From contig NZ_CP023439.1 of NCBI RefSeq assembly GCF_002354895.1, positions 3,844,001 through 3,908,000 on the forward strand: a DNA stretch of 64,000 nt. Direction: 5' to 3'. Position 1 is the stretch's first letter; each line of letters opens with the position of its first letter. The stretch comes from Thauera sp. K11 (lineage in GTDB: Bacteria; Pseudomonadota; Gammaproteobacteria; Burkholderiales; Rhodocyclaceae). Under the pieces are notes generated by a model. The model saw only the letters and a list, made by a program, of their open reading frames with translations, did not search any database and was not told the origin of the DNA. Positions 48,194 to 55,688 of the stretch are shown piece by piece. A program made the translations under genes and the position numbers.

Positions 48194-48495
48194 GAAATTG
48201 TCTCCTCGTTTCATTGAGCGATGGTCATTGGGTACGTCTGCAAAACCTGCATTCGGGCGGGCACGCTTCTGCGCGAGCGCTACTGCCGGCCCGGAATTTC
48301 GAGATTATCTAGTTATATCGTCAAATTACCAGTATTTATTCACGACGTCATCCGGGTTTTTCCCTAATCGCACCACGCAATTGCCCTGACCACGTCGCGG
48401 CGAGCGGGAATTGCCTTCCTGCGCCAATGAGGTTAGCGTTGACCCGGAACTCCCGTGCAGCTCAAACGTCATAAAACCCGATTATGGAGAATGTC
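48194..48495. other. Divergent intergenic region livK / yqjD-like gene
   Basis: 302 bp without a gene. An AT-rich island (about 48295-48345) with TTGACG and GATAAT-like words on the reverse strand probably holds the liv promoter, but no pair has ideal spacing. On the + strand TTGACC (48439-48444) lacks a good -10. No operator could be defined. Confidence 0.5.
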
Positions 48496-48807
48496 ATGAG
48501 TGAAACCGCCCATCCCTCCAGGGACAAGCTCGTCAGCGATCTGAAAGTGGTCGTCGCGGATGCCGAAGAACTTCTCAAGCTCACGGCCGGCCAGGCAGGC
48601 GAGAAACTGTCGGACGTGCGCACCCGCCTGGGAGATCGCCTCTCCGTGGCGAAGGAACGCATCGCCGACGCGGAGACGGCCCTGGTCGACCGCAGCAAGA
48701 AGGCCGCGCGCGCCACCGACGACTATGTACACGACCACCCCTGGCAGTCGGTGGGCGTCGCCGCGGGGGTCGCATTCCTGCTCGGCCTGCTGGCCGGCCG
48801 TCGTTGA
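48496..48807 (+). CDS. DUF883 (ElaB/YqjD-type) membrane-anchored protein
   Basis: A 103-residue protein: amphipathic, heptad-like helical body (KLVSDLKVVVADAEELLKL, DVRTRLGDRLSVAKERIADAE) and one C-terminal membrane segment (QSVGVAAGVAFLLGLLAG) ending in RR. E. coli relatives bind ribosomes in stationary phase. ATG 48496 was chosen since GGAG lies 8 bases upstream; ATG 48484 is possible. First of a yqjD-yqjE-yqjK-like set. Confidence 0.88.
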   Translation: MSETAHPSRDKLVSDLKVVVADAEELLKLTAGQAGEKLSDVRTRLGDRLSVAKERIADAETALVDRSKKAARATDDYVHDHPWQSVGVAAGVAFLLGLLAGRR

Positions 48808-48858
48808 TCCGTCCGCACGTCATCGACATGCCTGCGGTTTTCCCGGGCGACACGACGC

Positions 48859-49242
48859 ATGAGTGACGCACAACGGCCGCGCCTGGCGGACAGCCTCCAC
48901 GGCATGCTCGACACCGGTCTGCACACGGTACAGACCCGGCTCGAACTGCTCGCGGTCGAGGTGCAGGAAGAAAAACTGCGCCTGGCCAGCCTGCTGTTCA
49001 ACACGCTGCTGTCGGCGGTGCTGCTGGGCTTCGGTCTCGTGTTCGTGGCGATCTTCCTCACCGTCCTGTTCTGGGAGGAGCACCGGCTGCTCGCGCTCGG
49101 GCTTGCGTGTGCGGCATTCATCTGCGGCGGCCTGCTGACGGCGACGAATGCCGCGCGCGAACTCAGGCGCGGCAGCCGCCTGTTCGCCGCCAGCCTGGCC
49201 GAACTCGCCCGCGACCGCGACGCCGTCCGACGCAAGGAATGA
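48859..49242 (+). CDS. YqjE-like phage-holin-family membrane protein
   Basis: A 127-residue protein with an amphipathic N-terminus (LHTVQTRLELLAVEVQEEKLR, the classic YqjE stretch) and two membrane helices (LLFNTLLSAVLLGFGLVFV and LLALGLACAAFICGGLL). Function unknown, in spite of the holin name of the family. Overlaps the next gene by 4 bp. Confidence 0.88.
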   Translation: MSDAQRPRLADSLHGMLDTGLHTVQTRLELLAVEVQEEKLRLASLLFNTLLSAVLLGFGLVFVAIFLTVLFWEEHRLLALGLACAAFICGGLLTATNAARELRRGSRLFAASLAELARDRDAVRRKE

Positions 49243-49622
49243 ACCCTCGCGCCCTCGAACTCGCGCTGCTCAAGCAACGCCTGCAGATGCGCGCCGAAGC
49301 CGAGCGCGACGAACTGCTGCGCCACCTGGCGACGGTGGATTCGGTGCTCGATGCCGCCGACCGGGTGCACGACCGCATCCGCGGCAGCCTGCGGTGGGCA
49401 CGCGAACAGGCGCCACTGCTGTCGGTCGCTACGCTCGTGGTGCTGGCCGTGCGTCCACGCCAGACCTTCAGGCTGGCACGGCGCGCCTGGATCGGCTGGC
49501 TGCTGTGGCGCCGGTTGAAGGGCAAGGGCGGGGCGAGCCTCAAGCCGGCCGTCGCGTCGGTGCTGCTGCGGCTGCTCTCCCGGCTGCGCGCCGCGCTCGA
49601 CGGCGGCGCGCCGGGAAAATGA
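49239..49622 (+). CDS. YqjK-like protein
   Basis: A 127-residue basic protein that starts with the YqjK-type stretch LLKQRLQMRAEAERDELLRHL and has one weakly hydrophobic segment (PLLSVATLVVLAV). It overlaps the YqjE-like gene (ATGA) and completes the three-gene set; function unknown. Confidence 0.75.
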   Translation: MNPRALELALLKQRLQMRAEAERDELLRHLATVDSVLDAADRVHDRIRGSLRWAREQAPLLSVATLVVLAVRPRQTFRLARRAWIGWLLWRRLKGKGGASLKPAVASVLLRLLSRLRAALDGGAPGK

Positions 49623-49634
49623 GGCGCAGCGGCC

Positions 49635-50192
49635 ATGCCCATCGATCTTGAAGAAATCGAACGCGCGCTCGCGGAGGCCGATTGCCTGGCCGACGCAGCC
49701 AGCGTCGAAGCCGCCCTCGACCGCATGGCGGACGAGATCACCGCCCGCCTCGCGGATGCGAACCCGGTCGTCTATACGGTGATGAACGGCGGCCTGATCC
49801 TGGCTGGCCGCATCCTGCCGCGGCTGCCGTTCCCGCTCGAAGTCGGCTATCTGCATGCGACCCGCTACGGCCACGCCCTGAAGGGCGCGCGGCTCGACTG
49901 GCGCGTACGCCCGACGCAGGACCTGCGCGGCCGCGCGGTACTGGTGCTCGACGACATTCTGGACGAAGGCCGCACCCTGGCCGCGATCATCGACTACCTG
50001 AAGGCCGAAGGCGCGCGCGCAGTCCTGTCCGCAGTGCTGGTGCACAAGGTGCACGAGCGCAAAGCCTATCCCGGCATGCGCGCCGACTTCACCGGGCTGG
50101 ACATCGCAGACCGCTTCCTGTTCGGCTGCGGCATGGATTACAAGGGCTACTGGCGCAACGCGCCGGGCATCTATGCGGTAAAGGGCCTCTGA
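49635..50192 (+). CDS. Hypoxanthine-guanine phosphoribosyltransferase
   Basis: A 185-residue type I PRTase for purine salvage: PRPP motif VLVLDDILDEGRTLAAI, VVYTVMNGGLILAGRI and VHKVHERK. The end GLDIADRFLFGCGMDYKGYWRN is typical of HGPRT. The N-terminal 30 residues are less conserved. It lies 12 bp after the yqjK-like gene. Confidence 0.9.
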   Translation: MPIDLEEIERALAEADCLADAASVEAALDRMADEITARLADANPVVYTVMNGGLILAGRILPRLPFPLEVGYLHATRYGHALKGARLDWRVRPTQDLRGRAVLVLDDILDEGRTLAAIIDYLKAEGARAVLSAVLVHKVHERKAYPGMRADFTGLDIADRFLFGCGMDYKGYWRNAPGIYAVKGL

Positions 50193-50204
50193 GGAGGGCA
50201 CGAC

Positions 50205-50540
50205 ATGCTGGTCACCTTCAAATCCGCCGCCAGCGCCGACGTCATCATGTTCGGCGACGTGGCGAAGAAACTCATCGGCATCCTCGGCAAGGACCCGGAC
50301 GACGGCCAGGGCATCGTCACCGTCGAACAGTTGCCGGCGGCCATCGCCGGCCTGCGCGCGGCCATCGAGGCAGATCGCGCCCGGCAGGCCGCACGCGCCG
50401 ATGCCGACGAGGCGGCCGATCGCGAGGCCGGGCGCACCGGCATGGCCGCGCCGGTCGGCCTCGCGCAGCGCGGCTGGCCGCTGCTCGACATGCTCGAAGC
50501 AGCGCAGAAGGAAGGCGTCCCGGTCATCTGGGGCGAGTAG
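50205..50540 (+). CDS. DUF1840 protein
   Basis: A 111-residue protein with the DUF1840 pattern: MLVTFKSAASADVIMFGDVA, IVTVEQLPAAIAGLRAAIE and the end LLDMLEAAQKEGVPVIWG. Soluble, function unknown. 12 bp after hpt, so cotranscription is likely. The 206 bp that follow hold no recognisable gene. Confidence 0.87.
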   Translation: MLVTFKSAASADVIMFGDVAKKLIGILGKDPDDGQGIVTVEQLPAAIAGLRAAIEADRARQAARADADEAADREAGRTGMAAPVGLAQRGWPLLDMLEAAQKEGVPVIWGE

Positions 50541-50746
50541 GGGGCTGGCCGGGACTCCCGGGACGGGGCCGCAGGACAGCGGCAGGCGCACCGGGCACTG
50601 CGGCGCGCCCCGCCTGCCGCCGCGGGATAGCGGATCGCCGTCCTCGCAACGACGCCCGGCCTGCCGCGCCGACTCCCGGCTCTATCCGGTCGGTCGCGCC
50701 AGGCCCGCCGCGGAGCCTGCGCTTCCCGGCCCGCGCCGCCCCGCCC

Positions 50747-51397
50747 CTACTCCGCATCGGGCTGGCCGGCCGGCGCCGCCTTGCGGAACGCCTCCAGCGC
50801 CTCGCAGCGCCCGGCAATGCGTGCGACGGTGGGGCAGGACTCGAGGCTGCAGTCGAAGCGGCGCGCATTGAACACCTGCGGCACCAGGCAGCAGTCGGCC
50901 AGCGTCGGCGTGTCGCCGTGGCAGAACGCGCCGGTGCGCGGATCGTCCGCGAGCATCGCTTCCACCGCCTCCAGCCCGGTCATCACCCAATGCCGGTACC
51001 AGGCGTTCTTCTGCCCCTCGTCCGCTCCCAGTTCGCGCTGAAGGTACTGCAGCACGCGCAGGTTGTTGATGGGATGGATGTCGCACGCGATCGCCTGCGC
51101 GATCGCGCGGAGGCGCGCCCGGTCGGCCGGCGATCCCGGCAGCAGCGCGGGCTGCGGATGGGTCTCGTCCAGGTATTCGATGATGGCCATCGACTGCGTC
51201 AGCACCCGGCCATCCGCCTCGAGAGCCGGCACCAGGCCGGCGGGATTCACCGCGCGATAATCCGGCAGATGCTGCTCGCCCCCGGCGCGCGCCAGGTGGA
51301 CCGGCACCGCGTCGTAGGCGATGCCCTTCAGGTTCAGCGCGATGCGCACGCGGTATGCAGCCGAACTGCGGAAGTAGGTGTAGAGCCTCATCGGCAT
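50747..51397 (-). CDS. Maleylacetoacetate/maleylpyruvate isomerase-like GST (zeta class)
   Basis: A 216-residue zeta-class GST: MRLYTYFRSSAAYRVRIALNLKGI holds the Ser-type active-site stretch, followed by NPAGLVPALEADG and TQSMAIIEYLDE. Such enzymes use glutathione to isomerise maleylacetoacetate or maleylpyruvate to the fumaryl form. Downstream of an FAH-like gene on the same strand (147 bp apart), which fits the next step of such a pathway. Which substrate is used cannot be told. Confidence 0.9.
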   Translation of the reverse strand: MPMRLYTYFRSSAAYRVRIALNLKGIAYDAVPVHLARAGGEQHLPDYRAVNPAGLVPALEADGRVLTQSMAIIEYLDETHPQPALLPGSPADRARLRAIAQAIACDIHPINNLRVLQYLQRELGADEGQKNAWYRHWVMTGLEAVEAMLADDPRTGAFCHGDTPTLADCCLVPQVFNARRFDCSLESCPTVARIAGRCEALEAFRKAAPAGQPDAE

Positions 51398-51494
51398 GTC
51401 CCCTGGAAACGATCCCTCGAATCGAACACATCCACCGCGGATCCCGGCCCCGGCCGTTCGATATCCGTGCCCTCTACGCGCGGACGCGCCCGCG

Positions 51495-51510
51495 GGCCCG
51501 GGCCCGGGCC
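51495..51510 (-). repeat. Perfect GC palindrome between the FAH-like and isomerase genes
   Basis: A 16-bp self-complementary run of alternating GGCCC/GGG units in the 147-bp gap inside the presumed operon. On the reverse strand it can fold as a hairpin and could attenuate transcription into the isomerase gene; chance in GC-rich DNA is also possible. Confidence 0.35.
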
Positions 51511-51544
51511 ATCATTTTACTGCGGCGGGCCGGATCGCGGCCGG

Positions 51545-52555
51545 TCAGGCGCCAGGCGCAGCGACACGGTTCTCTATGGTGCCGAAGACGTTGCGGCCGT
51601 CGCGATCGAACATCTCGACGCGCACGACGTCGCCGTTGCGCATGAAGGGCGTCGCCGGCCTGCCCTGCTCGATCGTCTCGTAGGTGCGGACCTCCGCGAG
51701 GCAGCAGTAGCCGACGCCGCCGTGCTCGATCGACGAGCCCCACAGGTCGCCCTGCTTGTTCGACACCGTGCCGGAGCCGACGATGGAGCCGGCTTCCAGT
51801 TCGCGCGTCCTGGCGACGTGGGCGACGAGCTGGCCGAAGTCGAAGGTCATGTCCTCGCCGGCCTCGGGGCGGCCGAACAGCCTGCCGTTGAGATGCACCA
51901 CCAGCGGCAGATGCACCTTGGCGTCCCGCCACGCGCCGCCGAGTTCGTCGGGCGTCACCGCAACCGGGCTGAAAGCGCTCGCCGGCTTGCTCTGGAAGAA
52001 GCCGAAACCCTTCGCCAGTTCGTTGGGAATCAGGTTGCGCAGGCTGACGTCGTTGACCAGCATCACCAGCCGGATCGCCTTCGCCGCCTCCTCGGGCGTG
52101 GCGCCCATCGGCACGTCGCCGGTCACCACCGCGACCTCGGCCTCGAAATCGATGCCCCAGCTCTCGTCGGCCGCCACCGCGTCGCGCGGGCCGATGAAGC
52201 TGTCCGAGCCGCCCTGGTACATCAGCGGGTCGGTGTAGAAGGACGGCGGCATCTCGGCATTGCGCGCCTTGCGCACCAGTTCCACGTGGTTGATGTAGGC
52301 CGAGCCGTCGGCCCACTGGTAGGCGCGCGGCAGCGGCGAGTGGCAGGCCGCCTCGTCGAAGGGCAGGGAATCCACCGCGCCGCTGTTGAGCGCTTCATAC
52401 ACCTGGCGAAGCCGGGTCTCGCAGTCGGCCCAGTTGTCGAGCGCGGCCTGCAGCGTGTTGGCGATGGCGGGCACCGCGCGGCAGCGGGCGAGATCGCGGC
52501 TGACGACGACCAGGGTGCCGTCGCGGCCGCCTTGCTTGAGGGTGGCAAGTTTCAC
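51545..52555 (-). CDS. Fumarylacetoacetate hydrolase-family protein
   Basis: A 336-residue protein with the FAH fold: GIDFEAEVAVVTGD (metal ligands E/E), LVMLVNDVSLRNL, GFGFFQSKPASAFSPVAVTPDEL and GSGTVSNKQGDLWG. It has an extra N-terminal domain of about 110 residues, as in the fumarylacetoacetase-like branch. It likely cuts a fumaryl- or acyl-pyruvate C-C bond after ring opening. GTG 52555 overlaps the VOC gene stop (GTGA), so translation is coupled. Confidence 0.88.
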   Translation of the reverse strand: MKLATLKQGGRDGTLVVVSRDLARCRAVPAIANTLQAALDNWADCETRLRQVYEALNSGAVDSLPFDEAACHSPLPRAYQWADGSAYINHVELVRKARNAEMPPSFYTDPLMYQGGSDSFIGPRDAVAADESWGIDFEAEVAVVTGDVPMGATPEEAAKAIRLVMLVNDVSLRNLIPNELAKGFGFFQSKPASAFSPVAVTPDELGGAWRDAKVHLPLVVHLNGRLFGRPEAGEDMTFDFGQLVAHVARTRELEAGSIVGSGTVSNKQGDLWGSSIEHGGVGYCCLAEVRTYETIEQGRPATPFMRNGDVVRVEMFDRDGRNVFGTIENRVAAPGA

Positions 52556-53103
52556 TTGAACATCTCCTTGTAGCTGCCGTCGTGCATCCAGGCCGCGTGC
52601 TTCGGGGCCTTCTTGGTCTGCGCCCATTCTTCAAGCATGTCCCACTTGACCTTGTCGAGCGCCTCGAGCATGCCCGGGAGGTGCGTGTTGCAGGCCAGTT
52701 CGAGCCGGTGGCCGTTGGGGTCGAAGAAGTAGATCGACTGGAACAGCGCGTGGTCGGTCGGACCGACGACCTCGATGCCGGCGGTCTGCAGGCGCGCCTG
52801 GGCGGCGAGCAGCGTCTCCATGGAATCGACCTGTAGCGCCAGATGCTGGGTCCACGCCGGGGTGTTCTCGTCGCGGCCCATCGGCTTGCGCGTGGGCAGC
52901 TCGAAGAAGGCCAGCACGTTGCCCATGCCGGCATCGAGGAAGATGTGCATGTAGGGGTCGGGCTCACCGGTGGACGGCACGGCGTCCTCGGCGATCGACA
53001 GCACCAGCTTCATGCCGAGGTGCTTCTCGTACCAGCGCGCGGTCTCCAGCGCATCCTTGCAGCGGTATGCCACGTGGTGGATCTTTTGCACGATTGAGCC
53101 CAT
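52552..53103 (-). CDS. VOC-superfamily protein with glyoxalase I-type metal site
   Basis: A 183-residue protein of two beta-alpha-beta3 modules. Candidate metal ligands H9 or H10, E68, H87 and E135 follow the H/E/H/E order and spacing of glyoxalase I (E. coli GloA H5/E56/H74/E122) better than the H/H/E triad of extradiol dioxygenases. Start ATG 53103 follows a strong AGGAGAGGAG. It leads the block VOC-FAH-isomerase and diverges from a LysR gene, so a glutathione- or metal-dependent step in the same pathway is likely; a ring-cleavage role is less likely. Confidence 0.82.
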   Translation of the reverse strand: MGSIVQKIHHVAYRCKDALETARWYEKHLGMKLVLSIAEDAVPSTGEPDPYMHIFLDAGMGNVLAFFELPTRKPMGRDENTPAWTQHLALQVDSMETLLAAQARLQTAGIEVVGPTDHALFQSIYFFDPNGHRLELACNTHLPGMLEALDKVKWDMLEEWAQTKKAPKHAAWMHDGSYKEMFK

Positions 53104-53184
53104 TGCAGTCTCCTCTCCTTGTATTTGCGGTGATTGCGCGCGCCGCGGCGCCAATCACGTCCGTATCCGATGCGGTGCAACGGA

Positions 53185-53213
53185 ATTACAGTTCAAAAGC
53201 TTCTATCATTCAA
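53185..53213 (-). promoter_or_regulatory. Promoter of the VOC-FAH-isomerase block
   Basis: Reverse-strand TTGAAT (53213-53208) and TGTAAT (53190-53185), 17 bp apart, in the 144-bp divergent region shared with the LysR gene. The leader is about 75 nt. Confidence 0.6.
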
Positions 53214-53234
53214 ACGGCTTTTTCAGATCCACTT

Positions 53235-53249
53235 ATCGGATGATCCGAT
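53235..53249. promoter_or_regulatory. Perfect inverted repeat over the LysR start codon
   Basis: ATCGGAT-G-ATCCGAT has 7-bp perfect arms with one central base and includes the A and T of the ATG at 53248. It could be an autoregulatory site or an mRNA hairpin that hides the start. The typical LysR T-N11-A box was not clearly found. Confidence 0.45.
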
Positions 53250-54156
53250 GAATATCACGCTACGCCAGTTGCGCGCCTTCATCGCGGTGGCCCGCACCGG
53301 CAGCTTCACCCTCGCCGCGGAAAGCCTGTTCGTCACCCAGTCCGCGCTGAGCGGCCTGATCAAGGAACTGGAGCAGTCGCTCGGCGTGCGCCTGTTCGAC
53401 CGCAGCACGCGGCGCATCCAGTTGTCGGACGTGGGGCGCGGCATCTATCCGCTGATCGACAAGATCCTGCTCGATCTCGACGGCGTGCTGGACGAAGTCG
53501 CCAACCTGAAGGCGCTGAAGACGGGCGTGGTGCGGGTCGCCGCGCCGCAGTTGATGGCATGCACGCTGCTGCCGGAAGTGATCGCCGCCTTCGGCAGGGA
53601 CTTTCCCAACGTGCAGATCCGGCTGATCGACTGCGCGGTGGAAAGCGTGGCCTCGCGCGTATTCTCGGGCGAAGTGGATTTCGGCGTCGGCCCCGAGCGC
53701 GACCCGAACTCCGACATCGACGCCACACCGCTCTTCGAGTTGCCCTTCCACGCCGTGTTTCCCCCCGGCCACGCGCTGGCCGCACTCGAGCGCGTGCACT
53801 GGGCCGACCTCGTCGACTACCCGCTGATCACGCTGCAGGGACAGTTCACCGAACGCCTGTCGGTCGACCTGCACAATGCGATGCGGGAACTCGATCTCGA
53901 CCCCAGCACCGTCGTGACCTTCATGTCCACCGCGCTCAGCATGGTCGCCGCCGGCCTCGGCGTGACCATCTGCATCCCCTATGCCGCCTCGCTGGTGCGC
54001 CTGCACCGGCTGGAGATGCGGCCGCTGATCGCGCCGGAGATCACCCGCCGCTTCTACGTGTTCACCCGCAACGGGCGGTCGCTGACGCCGGCGGCGGAAA
54101 GCCTCAGGGCCTGTCTGTTCCGCCATGTCCGCGAGCACGGGGACTGCGGCCGCTGA
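53248..54156 (+). CDS. LysR-type transcriptional regulator
   Basis: A 302-residue LTTR: N-terminal winged HTH (LRQLRAFIAVARTGSFTLAAESLFVTQSALSGLIKELEQSL in the order expected), then the two-lobed effector domain (about 90-300). Divergent from the VOC-FAH-isomerase block, the usual layout for a regulator of the neighbouring catabolic genes; the effector would be a pathway intermediate. A perfect inverted repeat covers its start codon. Confidence 0.93.
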   Translation: MNITLRQLRAFIAVARTGSFTLAAESLFVTQSALSGLIKELEQSLGVRLFDRSTRRIQLSDVGRGIYPLIDKILLDLDGVLDEVANLKALKTGVVRVAAPQLMACTLLPEVIAAFGRDFPNVQIRLIDCAVESVASRVFSGEVDFGVGPERDPNSDIDATPLFELPFHAVFPPGHALAALERVHWADLVDYPLITLQGQFTERLSVDLHNAMRELDLDPSTVVTFMSTALSMVAAGLGVTICIPYAASLVRLHRLEMRPLIAPEITRRFYVFTRNGRSLTPAAESLRACLFRHVREHGDCGR

Positions 54157-54431
54157 CGGCGGGCCGCCGCCACTGAAAGCCGGTCTTGGCGGTGCAATTA
54201 GCGGCGTCGCCCAAGAACCGCCAAAGCGAACGCGTGCCGCGTCTGACGGTAGAAACGCTGCCGTGGCGGATGCACCTGTCCGGCACCGCCATCGGCGCTG
54301 CGGCGCCCGCCCGGCATCGCACCGGCTACAGATCCGCGGCGAAGCCGCAGGGCGGCCCCGACATCCGCAGGATTCCCGTCGGGAACCATCCGATGTTCGA
54401 GGATCTTGAAGGGCTTCCAGTGGAAACGCGG
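54157..54431. other. Non-coding gap between convergent LysR and FTR1 genes
   Basis: 275 bp with no supportable gene. It has one imperfect long-loop inverted repeat (TTGGCGGT near 54187, ACCGCCAA near 54218) that might act as a terminator. No transposase fragment or direct repeat was seen. Confidence 0.5.
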
Positions 54432-55208
54432 CTAGCGGCGTATTGGAGTCGTGTCGGATGATCCGAGCAGAAAAGCGGGAGTACTTTCCTTCCACCAGTT
54501 TCCGACGAATCCGGTCAGCACGGGAATCATCAATGCGGCAATGAGGAAAGCATGCCATGGACCGCCTGCGAGGAATCCGGCAAGAGGCGCGGTCATGTCC
54601 GGCGGGACCATGGCCTGCAGCAAAGAGCCGATGCCGATGAGCAGGTGGCGAATGGCGACGAATGCGAGGAGCAGGGCAGACAGCCGGAAGGCGGCGAGCA
54701 ACGATCTGCGCGTGGCGATCGATCTGAACGCTCCGACAAGAATCACGAGCATCGACAAGGCCAGTCCGAGCGCGGAAAGGCTGGCGACGGAGCACGGGTC
54801 GACCTGTACGCCCCTCAGGAAAACCATCACTTCGAGCGCTTCGCGGAAGGTGACGAGGAAGGCAATGCCGATGACGGCCGGCCCCCGGGCGAGTCGATGC
54901 AGCCATGTGTCGACCGCGTCTTCCACATGGCCATACAGGCTGTTGGCCGAAGCGTAGGTGGAGGTCGCGGTCCAGAGCACGCTCAGGCTGAACGCAATCG
55001 AAACGAGTGCGTTGAGTCGGACATCGAGCGCAATCCGGGTCAGCGCCGACATCAGGAGGACGCCGGCAATGGCGCCCAGCACGGCACTCCAGACGATGGG
55101 GCTGGCGGTGATCCTTCTATCCGTCTCCCACGCCATGAGGCGCAATGAGGCGATGACGAGCAGCGCTTCGGCCAGCTCGCGCGATATGACGATGAAGATG
55201 TCCAGCAT
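54432..55208 (-). CDS. FTR1-family iron permease
   Basis: A 258-residue integral membrane protein with about seven segments and two REXXE iron-binding motifs, R10-E-L-A-E14 and R122-E-A-L-E126, the hallmark of the Ftr1/EfeU family. Such permeases import Fe3+ or Fe2+ with a partner oxidase or binding protein; no EfeO/EfeB gene is adjacent. ATG 55208 is the only start before the first REXXE. It diverges from the TonB receptor and has a near-consensus promoter with a Fur-box-like site, so iron repression is likely. Confidence 0.9.
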   Translation of the reverse strand: MLDIFIVISRELAEALLVIASLRLMAWETDRRITASPIVWSAVLGAIAGVLLMSALTRIALDVRLNALVSIAFSLSVLWTATSTYASANSLYGHVEDAVDTWLHRLARGPAVIGIAFLVTFREALEVMVFLRGVQVDPCSVASLSALGLALSMLVILVGAFRSIATRRSLLAAFRLSALLLAFVAIRHLLIGIGSLLQAMVPPDMTAPLAGFLAGGPWHAFLIAALMIPVLTGFVGNWWKESTPAFLLGSSDTTPIRR

Positions 55209-55362
55209 GGTGTCCCTATGGTGTCGCCGCGACAGGCAGATACATGGCCGGTAGATGGGCCGGCACCGAAGCCGATACGGCACCGGATCCGTGCCGCGAT
55301 GACGTTCGCTCGCGGGTGGCAAGGCCGGGGCCGGAACGCCGGCACCGTCGGGGCGAGCCACG

Positions 55363-55379
55363 AATGAGATCCATTCTCA
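55363..55379. promoter_or_regulatory. Fur-box-like site of the FTR1 promoter
   Basis: AATGAGATCCATTCTCA matches 15 of 17 positions of AATGAGAATCATTCTCA, the core of known Fur boxes. It lies 11-27 bp beyond the -10 in the FTR1 direction, about at the transcription start. Confidence 0.65.
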
Positions 55380-55389
55380 GTGGCGAGCG

Positions 55390-55418
55390 AATCTAGAGCC
55401 CGGAAGTCGCATTGTCAA
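55390..55418 (-). promoter_or_regulatory. Promoter of the FTR1 gene
   Basis: Reverse-strand TTGACA (55418-55413) and TAGATT (55395-55390) with a 17-bp spacer, near consensus. The Fur-like box follows directly downstream. Confidence 0.75.
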
Positions 55419-55580
55419 TAACCACTTCGCGGCGGCGCGTGCCAAACGGAGCGCCATCGAGGCGATCCGCCCGCCGGAAGCGCGCCACACCGGCGATTGC
55501 CATTGCACGGCCGGATCCGGTCTTGGCACAGTCAAGGGTAGTTCGTGCGAAGTAGACAACCAAAGTACGAATAGTAGTCG

Positions 55581-55610
55581 TTGACAGTACTACTTTTCGA
55601 TGGATAGACT
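55581..55610 (+). promoter_or_regulatory. Promoter of the TonB-dependent receptor gene
   Basis: TTGACA (55581-55586) and TAGACT (55605-55610), spacer 18 bp. The leader is about 72 nt, with a Fur-box-like site at its beginning. Confidence 0.65.
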
Positions 55611-55615
55611 GAGTA

Positions 55616-55634
55616 AATGCGAATCAATCCTATT
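55616..55634. promoter_or_regulatory. Fur-box-like site of the TonB receptor promoter
   Basis: AATGCGAATCAATCCTATT matches 15 of 19 positions of AATGAGAATCATTCTCATT. It begins 6 bp after the -10, the same geometry as at the divergent FTR1 promoter. Confidence 0.55.
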
Positions 55635-55688
55635 TGTGGCTCGCATATATCCCGACCTCCATAACTCAGCGTCCTGTCTATCTTCCAA

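Noticed and set aside
52552..53103. VOC protein as the ring-cleaving extradiol dioxygenase of the cluster
   Set aside because: The ligand pattern fits glyoxalase I (H/E/H/E) better; kept only as a remote possibility.
54125..54409. A 94-codon + frame in the gap between LysR and FTR1
   Set aside because: Overlaps the end of LysR, has no ribosome-binding site and low-complexity Arg/Ala/Pro composition; other frames in the gap are no better.
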